Origin: Actinomycetota bacterium
Lineage (GTDB): Bacteria; Actinomycetota; Thermoleophilia; Solirubrobacterales; Solirubrobacteraceae
Assembly (NCBI GenBank): GCA_005884115.1
Contig: VAXW01000006.1
Location: forward strand, 62,001 to 126,000
Length of the DNA stretch: 64,000 bases
Reading direction: 5' to 3'
Shown here: piece after piece, positions 54,135 to 62,558 of the stretch
How positions within the stretch are numbered: the first letter of the stretch is position 1
Layout of the letters: every line of letters begins with the position of its first letter
Program-made: the position numbers and the translations under genes
The notes under the pieces: generated by a model
What the model saw: the letters and a program-made list of their open reading frames with translations, nothing else
What the model was told of the DNA's origin: nothing
Databases searched by the model: none

Positions 54135-55195
54135 GCCGCTGCCGGCCGGCTCGCTCGCTGCACGGGCTGCACGGCGCATCCCGCTAGCGCGAACAGCACC
54201 GGCAGATGCTCGCTTGCCAGCGGCGAGACGATGTAGTCGGCTTGGAGCGTCTCGAGCTCGCGCGAGCGCGAGATCGCCCGGGCGGTGACGTAGATGACGA
54301 CCGGCGCTTCGCCAACCGGGACCGAAGCCGCGCCCGCGGCGGGCCGCACGAGCGCAAGCCGTTCGTGCAGGGCCGGCCAGGCGCCCAGCTCGGGGCCGAG
54401 CCGGTCCACCCGTCCGGAGCCTCCCATCAACAGCGAGCAGCCACCGAGCCGCGCGAGCCCCAGGCAGAGCGACGCCGCCGCCCGCACCGCCGCGTCGAGC
54501 GCCTGTTCGCTCGGCGGACGGTAGGAGTCGAGCACGACCAGCGGAAGTCGCTCGCCCTCGGCGCGCAGGCGCCGCTCGAAGAGCTCCCCTGTCCGCGCGA
54601 CCGTGGGCCAATGGATCAGCGACGCGGGCGCGCCCGGACGGTACGCCCGCAAGCCGTCGACGTCGCTGCCGTGCGCACCACCCGCGATCGCCGGCCAATC
54701 GCGCGCAGCTCCCGCCAGGCGCGCGAGTTGCTCGCCGCGGATCGTCTCCGCGCGCGGGAGCACGAGCACCTCGGTCGCGGGCGAGCACACGGTGCGCTCG
54801 CACATGCCGAAGGGATCGCGAAAGCGCACCGACGAGGGCTCGATTCGATGCCGCCCGCGGCGTTGCGGGCGCACCACGAACACGTCCGGCCCCGCGGCAT
54901 GGCGCAGAAGCTTCGGGGGTGCCCCGGGGTAGCTCGAGACCTCGCCCGCTCCGAGCGGCAGCGTGCGTCCGCTGACGTGGAGCGTCAAGCGCAGCGGCGC
55001 TCCCTCTTCGACTGTCGCGCGATCTGGGTCGCGCGCGAGCTGCACCCTCCACGCGCCAAGACGCACGCACGCGGCGGCGGCGCCGGCGAGCAGTGCCAAC
55101 GCGATCCCGGGCACGTACAGTGCTCCCAGGCCGAACGCCCCTGCGAGCAGACACAATGACGTGCCCAGGGCAGCCGTAGCGAGCGTGCGATTCAT
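54131..55195 (-). CDS. DUF58 domain protein
   Basis: 354 residues. Two hydrophobic N-terminal helices, then a beta-rich part (RGRHRIEPSSVRFRDPFGMCERTV) and the DUF58 signature GSDVDGLRAYRPGAPASLIHWPTVARTGELFERRL with VVLDSYRPPSEQALDAAVRAAASLC, a vWA-like Asp site. In the family it works with MoxR ATPase as chaperone or assembly factor. Four-base overlaps with both neighbours. Confidence 0.9.
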   Translation of the reverse strand: MNRTLATAALGTSLCLLAGAFGLGALYVPGIALALLAGAAAACVRLGAWRVQLARDPDRATVEEGAPLRLTLHVSGRTLPLGAGEVSSYPGAPPKLLRHAAGPDVFVVRPQRRGRHRIEPSSVRFRDPFGMCERTVCSPATEVLVLPRAETIRGEQLARLAGAARDWPAIAGGAHGSDVDGLRAYRPGAPASLIHWPTVARTGELFERRLRAEGERLPLVVLDSYRPPSEQALDAAVRAAASLCLGLARLGGCSLLMGGSGRVDRLGPELGAWPALHERLALVRPAAGAASVPVGEAPVVIYVTARAISRSRELETLQADYIVSPLASEHLPVLFALAGCAVQPVQRASRPAAA

Positions 55196-56142
55196 AGCGC
55201 GCTGATGCCAGCCACGGCGTCCGCCACCACGGCCGCGCGCTCACTGTCCGCCACCGCGGGTGCCAGCAGCAGGCGATGCTCCAGCACGGAGCCGGCGAGC
55301 GCCTGGACATCGTCGGGCAGCACGTGATCGCGGCCCGCGAGCGCCGCGTGCGTCATCGCCGCGCGAAGCAGCATCAGCCCAGCCCGCGGGCTCCCGCCGA
55401 GCCGCGTGCGGACATCGCGACGCGTCTGCTCGAGCAGGGCCACCACATAGCGGCGAAGCGCTTCGCTCGCATGCACCTCAGAGGCCACGCCCTGCGCCGT
55501 CAGCACCTCCGCCGTGCTCGCGACCGGCACGAGCTCGCCCACGCGGTCGCATGCCGCCTGCGCCGCGAGCATCGCGGCCTCCTCCCGCGCAGGTGGGTAG
55601 CCGAGCCTGATGCGCACCATGAAGCGATCGAGCTGCGCGCGCGGAAGCGGGTAGGTGCCCTCGAACTCGATCGGGTTCTGCGTGGCGAGCACGATGAAGG
55701 GCCTGGCCAGCTCGTGGCTCGCCCCGTCGACGGTCACGCTGCGCTCCTGCATGCACTCCAGCAGCCCCGACTGCGTCTTGGGCGACGCCCGGTTGATCTC
55801 GTCGACGAGCACCAGGTTGGCGAAGATCGGTCCCGGCCTGAACTCGAAGCTGCCGTCGCGCTGGTTGAGCACGTTGGTCCCGATCAGGTCCGAGGGCAAC
55901 ATGTCGGATGTGGACTGAATGCGAGCGAACTCCGCCTCGATGCTCGCCGCCAGAGCTCGTGCGAGCGCGGTCTTGCCGACGCCGGGATAGTCCTCGATGA
56001 GAACGTGCCCGCCCGCGAGCAGCGCGACGAGCAGATCGCGCAGCGCAACCGCCGGAACGGTCACCGCGCGCGCGATGTTCGCGCTGACACGCGATCCTAG
56101 ATCCGCGACATCCGTCGGGCCGAGCTGGCCAACCGAACCCAT
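55192..56142 (-). CDS. MoxR-type AAA+ ATPase
   Basis: 316 residues. Walker A GVGKTALARALA, FARIQSTSDMLPSDLIGTNVL, Walker B LVLVDEINRASPKTQSGLLECMQE, sensor LATQNPIEFEGTYPLPRAQLDRFM, RRDVRTRLGGSPRAGLMLLRAA. First gene of the operon with DUF58 and the transglutaminase; divergent from corA with 113 bp between. Confidence 0.93.
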   Translation of the reverse strand: MGSVGQLGPTDVADLGSRVSANIARAVTVPAVALRDLLVALLAGGHVLIEDYPGVGKTALARALAASIEAEFARIQSTSDMLPSDLIGTNVLNQRDGSFEFRPGPIFANLVLVDEINRASPKTQSGLLECMQERSVTVDGASHELARPFIVLATQNPIEFEGTYPLPRAQLDRFMVRIRLGYPPAREEAAMLAAQAACDRVGELVPVASTAEVLTAQGVASEVHASEALRRYVVALLEQTRRDVRTRLGGSPRAGLMLLRAAMTHAALAGRDHVLPDDVQALAGSVLEHRLLLAPAVADSERAAVVADAVAGISAL

Positions 56143-56255
56143 CGCTCCTCCGATCTTACGCAGCCGCGCGAGGCGCGCGCGACGGTGCGCTGCCTGATCG
56201 GCCGCGATCGTGGAAGATGATCGAGTTCGAGCTTAGGTGGTGGTGAGAAGCAGCG

Positions 56256-57257
56256 ATGCCCAGGCACAAGGGCGACGTTCTGGATAGCGAGGACCCTGCG
56301 CGGGGGATCGAGCTGCGGGTGCCGTGCCTGACCGCGCTCGACGAGGACCGGATCCGCCGCCAGCTGGCTGAGGACAAGTTCTTCTGGCTCGACCTCGTAG
56401 GGCCCACCGAGGAGGAAATCGAGCACATGGGCGAGCTGTTCGGACTCCATGCGCTCGCGATCGAGGACACCATCCACTTCGGTCAGCGCCCAAAGCTCGA
56501 CTTCGGCGACCACGTCTTCCTCGTCTACTACGCGGCCGGAGAGCAGGGGCCATCGGGGAGCGGGTCGCTGCGCGAGGTCCACCTGTTCCTCTCCGGCAAG
56601 TACCTGGTCACGGTCCACCACGATCCGCTCCCGGCGCTCCGTGAACAGGGCAAGCACATCGAGGGTCGCGTGCTGCACAGCGAGCAGTTCGTCGTCTACC
56701 GCGTGCTGGATGCGCTCACGGACACCTTCTTCCCGACACTCTCTGCGATCGACGATGAGATCGACGAGCTCGAGGACGCGATCATCGCCAAGCCCACCGA
56801 TGCGCAGCTGCAGCGCATCTTCTCGCTCAAGCGCGACCTCGTCGCCATGCGCAAGGTGGTCACGCCCCAGCGTGACCTGCTCGTGCGCGGGATCGACACG
56901 ATCGCGCGGATACCCGGGTTCGAGCTCGACGAGCGCGACTACTTTCGCGACGTCTACGACCACGTGATCCGCATCTCGGATCTCATCGACTCCTACCGGG
57001 ACCTGCTCGCGGGAGCCATGGACGCGTACCTCTCGACGGTCGCCAACAGGCAGAACGAAGTCATGAAGCAGCTCACGATCATCGCCACGGTGTTTTTGCC
57101 GCTCTCCTTCTTGACGGGGTTCTTCGGGATGAACTTTGCCTTCATGGTCAACCACGTCCAGAACACGCTGCTCGGCTTCCTGCTGCTCGGGGTCGGCTCC
57201 TGCCTCGCCTCGATCGCGGCCATGTGGGCGTACTTCCGGCGCAAGCGATGGATGTAG
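56256..57257 (+). CDS. corA: CorA-family Mg2+ transporter (canonical GMN)
   Basis: 333 residues. FFWLDLVGPTEEEIEHMGELFGLHALAIEDTIHFGQRPKLD, long stalk helix (SLKRDLVAMRKVVTPQRDLL, YRDLLAGAMDAYLSTVANRQNEVMKQLT), TM1 ending in FFGMNFAF, TM2 and the basic end FRRKRWM. Intact motif in contrast to the copy at 17.7 kb. ATG start with gtggtgagaag upstream. Confidence 0.94.
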   Translation: MPRHKGDVLDSEDPARGIELRVPCLTALDEDRIRRQLAEDKFFWLDLVGPTEEEIEHMGELFGLHALAIEDTIHFGQRPKLDFGDHVFLVYYAAGEQGPSGSGSLREVHLFLSGKYLVTVHHDPLPALREQGKHIEGRVLHSEQFVVYRVLDALTDTFFPTLSAIDDEIDELEDAIIAKPTDAQLQRIFSLKRDLVAMRKVVTPQRDLLVRGIDTIARIPGFELDERDYFRDVYDHVIRISDLIDSYRDLLAGAMDAYLSTVANRQNEVMKQLTIIATVFLPLSFLTGFFGMNFAFMVNHVQNTLLGFLLLGVGSCLASIAAMWAYFRRKRWM

Positions 57258-57958
57258 TGCAGCGGGGGCGCGCGAAGCGCATGCGCTCAGCAGACTCTGG
57301 GGCGCCGCCAGCAGCGGCCACGAGCGCAGCGCACCCGATCAGCCAGGTTGACCTGCGCAGCGAGCTCCAGCTGCGCGAGGGGTCGCGGGTTGAGATACGG
57401 CCGCTGCAAGCAGACGACAAGGCGGGGCTGGCCGCGGGCTTTGCACGGCTGTCCGAGCTCTCGCGCTACCGCCGCTTCCTGAGCCCCACCACGCGCCTGA
57501 CGAACAGCCAGCTCGCGTACCTCACTGAGCTCGACCACCACGACCACGAGGCGCTCGTGGCGATCGAGCCGGCAAGCCGCCACGGACTCGGCGTGGCCCG
57601 CTACGTTCGCTCCAGCGACGATCCGCGAGAGGCGGAGTTCGCGGTCGCAGTCGCCGACGACTGGCAGCGACGCGGGCTGGGCACGGCTCTTCTGGGCGCG
57701 CTCGCCGCCCGAGCTCGCGAAGAGGGCATCACGCGTTTCACCGGCCTAGTTCAGGCCGAGAACCGCTCGATGCAGGCCCTGCTGCAGACGCTCGGCCCGG
57801 TCGAACAGCGGCCCGGTGGGGGCGGCACGATAGAGGTGTCCCTCGAGGTCCCCGAGGAGTCAGGCACCGGCGAGCACCTGCGCAGGCTCGCCGGCTGGAT
57901 GCGCGCGGCGGCCACCGGTCAGCTGAACTCGCGGCTCGGAAGACGAGGTGGCTCGTGA
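57248..57958 (+). CDS. GNAT-family N-acetyltransferase
   Basis: 236 residues. Disordered start of about 40 residues, then VEIRPLQADDKAGLAAGFARLSELSRYRRFL, FAVAVADDWQRRGLGTALLGALAARA (acetyl-CoA loop RRGLGTAL) and VQAENRSMQALLQTLG. Similar to the acetyltransferase domain often found fused in protein acetylases. Start uncertain: ATG 57248 overlaps corA by 10 nt, ATG 57281 does not. Confidence 0.8.
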   Translation: MDVVQRGRAKRMRSADSGAPPAAATSAAHPISQVDLRSELQLREGSRVEIRPLQADDKAGLAAGFARLSELSRYRRFLSPTTRLTNSQLAYLTELDHHDHEALVAIEPASRHGLGVARYVRSSDDPREAEFAVAVADDWQRRGLGTALLGALAARAREEGITRFTGLVQAENRSMQALLQTLGPVEQRPGGGGTIEVSLEVPEESGTGEHLRRLAGWMRAAATGQLNSRLGRRGGS

Positions 57959-57977
57959 TCCTCTACGGTCTGCAGTC

Positions 57978-58568
57978 GTGAACCCCTACCCGCTCCTCTA
58001 CCGGCTGGGAATCACGCCGTGGGAGCGCGAGCAGCCGCCCACGCCCGTGGTCGAGCTCGGCGAGCGGTATCCCTCGCCGGGACGGGCGCTCGACATCGGC
58101 TGTGGCACGGGTCGCGACGCCGTCTACCTGGCCGAGCGGGGATGGACCGTGACCGGCGTCGACAGCGTCGCGCAGGCGCTCGACCGGGCGCGCGAGCGGG
58201 CCGCGCATGCTGGCGTGGAGGTGCGCTGGGTGAACGGCGACGTCACCCGTCTGCAGACACTGGAGATCGGGGGTGACTACGAGCTCCTGATCGATCGCGG
58301 CTGCTTCCACGGGCTCGGCGATGACGAGCGCGAGCGGTGCGTACGAGGCGTCACCGAGGTGGCCGCGCCGGGCGCTCGCCTCGCGCTCTTCGCCTTCCAG
58401 CCGCGCAGGCTAGGCCTCGGCCCGCGCGGCGTCACCAGCGAGGAGATCACACGCCGCTTCGGCGCCGAGTGGGACCTCGCCTCGCGCACGCTCGACGTCG
58501 AGAGTCGCCCGCCGCGTTGGGTCGGCGACGCCAAACCGATGTGGTACGAGCTGCAGAGGCGCGGCTGA
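57978..58568 (+). CDS. Class I SAM-dependent methyltransferase
   Basis: 196 residues. NPYPLLYRLGITPWE, SAM loop ALDIGCGTGRDAVYLAERGW, VTGVDSVAQALDRARERA, NGDVTRLQ, then LLIDRGCFHGLGDDER. Resembles TehB/thiopurine-type small methyltransferases; substrate unknown. GTG 57978 fits the domain start; GTG 57948 would overlap the GNAT gene. Confidence 0.82.
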   Translation: MNPYPLLYRLGITPWEREQPPTPVVELGERYPSPGRALDIGCGTGRDAVYLAERGWTVTGVDSVAQALDRARERAAHAGVEVRWVNGDVTRLQTLEIGGDYELLIDRGCFHGLGDDERERCVRGVTEVAAPGARLALFAFQPRRLGLGPRGVTSEEITRRFGAEWDLASRTLDVESRPPRWVGDAKPMWYELQRRG

Positions 58569-58588
58569 GCACAGGTCGCGTCGAACCC

Positions 58589-59560
58589 GTGAGGCGCCGC
58601 CGGTCAGCGCCCCCCGGCGTCCGCGATGGCCTGGCGGCTTCGAGGCAGCCCCTCGCGCGCCAGGGCACGTACTCGATCGTCGCCTGCGATCGGCCCTCAG
58701 GCGAGCTAGGCGTGGCCGTGCAGTCGCACTGGTTCTCCGTCGGCAGCGTGGTGGGCTGGGCGCGCCCTGGAGTCGGCGCGGTTGCGACGCAGGCGATCGC
58801 GCAGGTCGCACACGGCCCCAACGCGTTGCTGCACATGGCCGAGGGGCTCGATCCCCTGGGCGCCGTCGAGGCGGTCCTGCGCGAGGACGAGTCCGCCGAC
58901 CACCGTCAGCTGGGCGTTGTCGACGCAGCGGGCCGAGTCGCGGCGCACACCGGGAAGTCCTGCATCGCACACGCCGGAGCGCAGACCGGCGAGGGCTTCA
59001 GCTGCCAGGCCAACATGATGGCGCGCGAGGGGGTGCCCGGCGCCATGGCCGATGCCTACACCTCGCACGACGGGGACCTCGCCGAGCGCCTGCTCGCCGC
59101 GCTCGATGCGGCCGAGTCCGCGGGCGGCGACGTGCGCGGACAGCAGTCCGCCGCGCTGCTCGTCGTGCCGGCGTCGGGCGAGGCGTGGCGCACTCGCTTC
59201 GACCTGCGCGTCGACGACGACGAGGCGCCACTTTCGGAGCTGCGCCGGCTGCTGCGCCTCGCGCGCGCCTACGAGCTCGCCGATCGCGCCGAGGAGCTGC
59301 TTGCCGGACAGGACGCGCCGGCCGGCGCTGAGCTCTACCGCCAGATCTCCGAGCTCGCGCCCGACTCCGACGAGCTCACGTTCTGGGCCGGCATCGGCGT
59401 CGGCGCCCAAGACCTGGCTGTCGGGGCCGAGCTCATCCGGAGCGCGGCCTCGCGCAATCCCTCCTGGCTCGAGCTGCTCGAGCGCCTGCCGAGCGAGCTT
59501 GCGCCGGCAGCCGCATCGCTAAGGGCGGCGATCGCCGAAGGGACCGAGCGCGCCAGCTGA
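58589..59560 (+). CDS. DUF1028 (Ntn-like) protein
   Basis: 323 residues. DUF1028 pattern: GTYSIVACDRPSGELGVAVQSHWFSVGSVVGWARPGVGAVATQA, GLDPLGAVEAVLREDESADHRQLGVVDA, and TGKSCIAHAGAQTGEGFSCQANMM. Thr/Ser after processing could be the nucleophile, as proposed for the fold; function unknown. The C-terminal 100 residues (ELLAGQDAPAGAELYRQISEL) look like TPR-type helices. GTG start about 20 bp after the methyltransferase. Confidence 0.82.
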   Translation: MRRRRSAPPGVRDGLAASRQPLARQGTYSIVACDRPSGELGVAVQSHWFSVGSVVGWARPGVGAVATQAIAQVAHGPNALLHMAEGLDPLGAVEAVLREDESADHRQLGVVDAAGRVAAHTGKSCIAHAGAQTGEGFSCQANMMAREGVPGAMADAYTSHDGDLAERLLAALDAAESAGGDVRGQQSAALLVVPASGEAWRTRFDLRVDDDEAPLSELRRLLRLARAYELADRAEELLAGQDAPAGAELYRQISELAPDSDELTFWAGIGVGAQDLAVGAELIRSAASRNPSWLELLERLPSELAPAAASLRAAIAEGTERAS

Positions 59561-59645
59561 GCTCGCACACGTGGGCGCCCGCGCGCGCGATTACCTGGCG
59601 CGCTCACCTGCCGCCGCACAGCCGGGCCGCGCCGGCCTCGTCGCG

Positions 59646-60242
59646 CTACGCGTGCGACGCCCCACCCACCCCCAGCTCGTCCGCGAGCGGCTCGAGCGCG
59701 GCGACAGTCGAGGTGATCAGCTCGTTCAACTCCACGCCGAGCTCCTCGGCGCCGCGCGCGATGTCATCGCGGTTTACGGCGGCAGCGAAGCTCGGCTGCT
59801 TGAGCTTCTTGCGCACCGACTTGGCGGTGAGGCCGTGAATGCCGCTCGGGCGCACGTGAGCGCAGGCCAGGATGAACCCGCACAGCTCGTCGACCGCCGC
59901 GAGCGCACGCTCCATTTCGCTCGTGCGAGGGATGCCAAGGTAGTCGGCGTGCGACCCGATCGCACGGATCAGCTCGCTCGGGTAGCCGAGCCGCTCGAGC
60001 TCCGACATCGCCATGCGCGGGTGGCCGCTATCCGGATCTGGATAGCGCTCGTAGTCGAGGTCGTGCAGCAGTCCGCAGATTCCCCACAGCTGTTCATCGC
60101 CACCGCGTTCGCGCGCCTGTGCGCGCATCGCCGCCTCGACCGCGAGACAGTGGCGGCGCAGCGACTGTGAGGAGACCCACGACTCCAACGTGGAGAGCGC
60201 CTCCTCGCGCGAGAGCTGGTCTGGAGTCGGGCCGGCTGTCAT
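59646..60242 (-). CDS. HD-domain protein (HDIG-type)
   Basis: 198 residues. Metal-site pattern LRRHCLAVEAAMRA (His), ICGLLHDLDYERYP (His-Asp), GHPRMAM, AIGSHADYLG and VDELCGFILACA. Known relatives hydrolyse nucleotides or phosphates; this short single-domain kind is uncharacterised. Divergent from the esterase gene. Confidence 0.85.
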   Translation of the reverse strand: MTAGPTPDQLSREEALSTLESWVSSQSLRRHCLAVEAAMRAQARERGGDEQLWGICGLLHDLDYERYPDPDSGHPRMAMSELERLGYPSELIRAIGSHADYLGIPRTSEMERALAAVDELCGFILACAHVRPSGIHGLTAKSVRKKLKQPSFAAAVNRDDIARGAEELGVELNELITSTVAALEPLADELGVGGASHA

Positions 60243-60264
60243 CGCTGTGCGGAACGATAGTCGC

Positions 60265-60954
60265 GTGGCGAAGCTCGTAGTCCGTGAGCGCCCGGCCGCT
60301 GGCGAGCCGGCCGGGCTTCTGATCCTGCACCACGGGCGCGGCGCCGACGAGCTCGACCTGCTCGGCCTCGCCGACGCGCTCGACCCAGCGCGTCGGCTGC
60401 ATGTCGCCGCACCGCGCGGGCCACTGCGCCTTCCCGGCTCGCCGGGCTACCACTGGTATCGGGTGCCGCGCGTCGGATACCCCGACGCGGCGAGCTTCCA
60501 CGCCGCATACGACGACCTCGCCGCCGTCCACGACTCTCTGTGGGAACACACGACGATCGAACCCTCGCGCACCGTGCTCGGCGGCTTCTCGATGGGCTCG
60601 GTGATGAGCTACGCGCTCGGGCTCGCGCCGCTGCGCCCTGCGCCTGCCGGAATCCTTGCCTTCTCGGGATTCATCCCCGTCGTAGAGGGCTGGCGGCCAT
60701 CGCCAGCCGACCGGCCGGGGCTGCGGGCCTTCATCGCGCATGGGCGCCGCGATCCCGTCATCGAGGTGGGATTTGCGCGCCGCGCGCGTGACGAGCTGCA
60801 GGCCGCCGGCCTGGACGTCTCCTACCACGAGTCAGACGCGGCGCATCACATCGATCCAGCGCAAGTGCCGCTCGCGGGCGCCTGGCTTCAGTCGACGCTG
60901 GGCCCGGGCGAGATGCCTGACGGCGGACGCGCTCAGGCTTCCGAGAGGCGCTGA
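60265..60954 (+). CDS. Phospholipase/carboxylesterase-type alpha/beta hydrolase
   Basis: 229 residues. LLILHHGRGADELDLLGLADAL (oxyanion HHGRG), nucleophile GGFSMGSVMSYALG, Asp in AHGRRDPVIEV and His in DAAHHIDPAQ. Same type as bacterial EstB/lysophospholipase-like serine esterases. GTG 60265 chosen since GTG 60247 would almost touch the divergent HD gene. Confidence 0.87.
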   Translation: MAKLVVRERPAAGEPAGLLILHHGRGADELDLLGLADALDPARRLHVAAPRGPLRLPGSPGYHWYRVPRVGYPDAASFHAAYDDLAAVHDSLWEHTTIEPSRTVLGGFSMGSVMSYALGLAPLRPAPAGILAFSGFIPVVEGWRPSPADRPGLRAFIAHGRRDPVIEVGFARRARDELQAAGLDVSYHESDAAHHIDPAQVPLAGAWLQSTLGPGEMPDGGRAQASERR

Positions 60955-61009
60955 TGCACGAGCCGGACCGCCATCGAGCCCTCGCCCACGTCAACGCCCA
61001 CGAGCTCGC

Positions 61010-61285
61010 TCAAGCCGAAGCCTGGAGCTCGAATGCCACGTTGTCCACGTAGCAGTAAGACCAGTGCTCACCCGGCTCGACCGAGCTCACGATCGGATGC
61101 GCGCTCTCGCGGGCGTGGCGAGATGCGTGCCTGTTGGGGGATGAGTCGCAGCAGGCGACGTGGCCGCAGCTGCGGCAGACTCGCAGGTGCACCCACGAGC
61201 CGCCGATTGCAAGGCAGTCCGCGCAGCCCTCGACGGCGTCCGGCCGCGCGACGAGCACCGACTCCAGATGCGAACAGGTGACCAT
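61010..61285 (-). CDS. UBP-type zinc-finger protein
   Basis: 91 residues. Zinc ligands: CSH near the start, EGCADCLAIGGSWVHLRVCRSCGHVACCDSS, NRHASRHARESAHPIV, ending in EHWSYCYVD. This is the ZnF-UBP fold, which in eukaryotes binds ubiquitin C-termini; bacterial stand-alone copies have unknown partners. ATG with GAAAGGAGAG upstream. Convergent with the esterase gene. Confidence 0.88.
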   Translation of the reverse strand: MVTCSHLESVLVARPDAVEGCADCLAIGGSWVHLRVCRSCGHVACCDSSPNRHASRHARESAHPIVSSVEPGEHWSYCYVDNVAFELQASA

Positions 61286-61502
61286 TGGCTCTCCTTTCAG
61301 GCGTTTGATGCGCCGCTCGAGCGGTCGCCTGCGCGGCGGACCGGGCTCCGCTTGCCGCGCATGCAGTTCAGAGTAGTGGGGAGGCGAACCGGCGGCCCGC
61401 TCGCGAGCGCCCCTGCCGGCCGCGCCGGTGGGCGGGCCCGTCCTCTGACTCCGGCTCTGATGGATCTCCCGAGGGTGCCCGGAGAACCCGAGCTAGGTCG
61501 GC

Positions 61503-61916
61503 CTAGTCTCCCCAGTCCTCGCGGTCGAGAGCGCGATGCCGGTCGATCTCAAACCACATGCACGCCGGGTACTGGGCAGTTTCGATCGACCAGCGGTCGG
61601 CGACCTGACGCAGCAGCATGAGGTCATAGCTGGGCCCGCTACGTTGCATCGGCAGCGAGAGGATGCCGGGCGTGCGCAGCTCCACCCGCACCAGCTCGGG
61701 CGCCATCCAGATGCACAGCTCTATGCCGTCGCCTGAGCCCGGCCGGGACTGCTGCACGGCGCGTGTGACGAGCTCGCTCGTAAGCAGCACCAGAGCGTCG
61801 CGCAGGTCGGGCGCCGGGTGGTCGACCTGGGCGACGAGGTGGCGCGCCGCGCGCGGCGCGTCGGCATCTAGCTCGAGCGTCGTCGCGAGATCAGGAGCGG
61901 CGGTGAGGAGCGACAT
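61503..61916 (-). CDS. Degenerate HATPase_c/RsbW-like protein (paralogue of 16.5 kb gene)
   Basis: 137 residues. LELDADAPRAARHLVAQVDHPAPDLRDALVLLTSELVTRAVQQ, IELCIWMAPELVRVEL, LRQVADRWSIE and ACMWFEIDRHR. It lacks the N-box Asn (Arg52) and the GLGL glycines, exactly as in the copy at 16455-16991, but without that copy's long N-terminal extension. Probably a protein-binding remnant of an anti-sigma kinase fold. No partner anti-anti-sigma gene is adjacent. Confidence 0.68.
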   Translation of the reverse strand: MSLLTAAPDLATTLELDADAPRAARHLVAQVDHPAPDLRDALVLLTSELVTRAVQQSRPGSGDGIELCIWMAPELVRVELRTPGILSLPMQRSGPSYDLMLLRQVADRWSIETAQYPACMWFEIDRHRALDREDWGD

Positions 61917-61987
61917 CTTGATTGAGGGTTCCCCGTCGCGCCGGCGGCAAACGCGCGGGCGGACAAGAATTGCTCCGCAAATTCTAG

Positions 61988-62020
61988 GTTGCTCAGGAGG
62001 CGTGTCGGCGCTTGAGCAAC
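61988..62020. promoter_or_regulatory. Inverted repeat upstream of the lipoprotein pair
   Basis: GTTGCTCA (61988-61995) and TGAGCAAC (62013-62020), perfect 8-bp arms 17 bp apart, ending 26 bp before the first lipoprotein ATG. Possible operator or leader hairpin. Confidence 0.45.
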
Positions 62021-62046
62021 GAATGATCGACTGCTAGCTTGAACTC

Positions 62047-62535
62047 ATGCCGGCGAGAGGCGCGCGTGGCCTGCCGAGGGCGACGGCGTGCATCGTTGCC
62101 GCCGCCGGCGTCGGGCTGCTCGCGGGTTGCGGTGGCACCAGCGGCACCTCCAGCAGCAGCCCAGCACGCGCCGCTGAAACGATCGAACGCAACGAACGCA
62201 ACGAAGAAGCCGCTGCGCTGCAGAAGGAAGAAGCAGCTGAAACGGCCAAGAACCGCGAACTGCTCTCACAGATAGAAGCGAAGACGAGCGAAGAAGCGGC
62301 CGAAGCCAAGGCAAAGGCGACCGAACACGCAGCCGCTGTGAAAGCAAAGAAGCGAGAAGCGGAAGCGAAGAAGAAGCAGCGCGCCCTCGAAGAACAGCTC
62401 AAGAAGGAACAGCAGGCGCACAAACAGGCGGCGCGTAAGCCACAGGAAGAATCCGCGCGCCAGAGGGAGGCCGCCTCCAACCGCCGGCAGCCCACCAAGA
62501 CCGCGGCCACGCCTACGACCGTGACGATTCCGTAG
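62047..62535 (+). CDS. Coiled-coil lipoprotein 1
   Basis: 162 residues. Signal with lipobox GLLAGC (Cys about 28), Ser-rich spacer, then a continuous Glu/Lys/Ala helix (about 42-140: NERNEEAAALQKEEAAE, KAKKREAEAKKKQRALEE) and a short Thr/Pro end. All but one Glu codon is GAA, against a GAG preference in most of the window. Function unknown; a surface spacer or wall-interacting rod is inference. The second lipoprotein starts 23 bp downstream. Confidence 0.75.
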   Translation: MPARGARGLPRATACIVAAAGVGLLAGCGGTSGTSSSSPARAAETIERNERNEEAAALQKEEAAETAKNRELLSQIEAKTSEEAAEAKAKATEHAAAVKAKKREAEAKKKQRALEEQLKKEQQAHKQAARKPQEESARQREAASNRRQPTKTAATPTTVTIP

Positions 62536-62558
62536 GGCTCAGCACACTCGCTCAGGCG

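Noticed and set aside
54135-55310. Long extension of the transglutaminase reading frame
   Set aside because: Runs through DUF58 in another frame; the ATG overlapping the DUF58 stop fixes the start.
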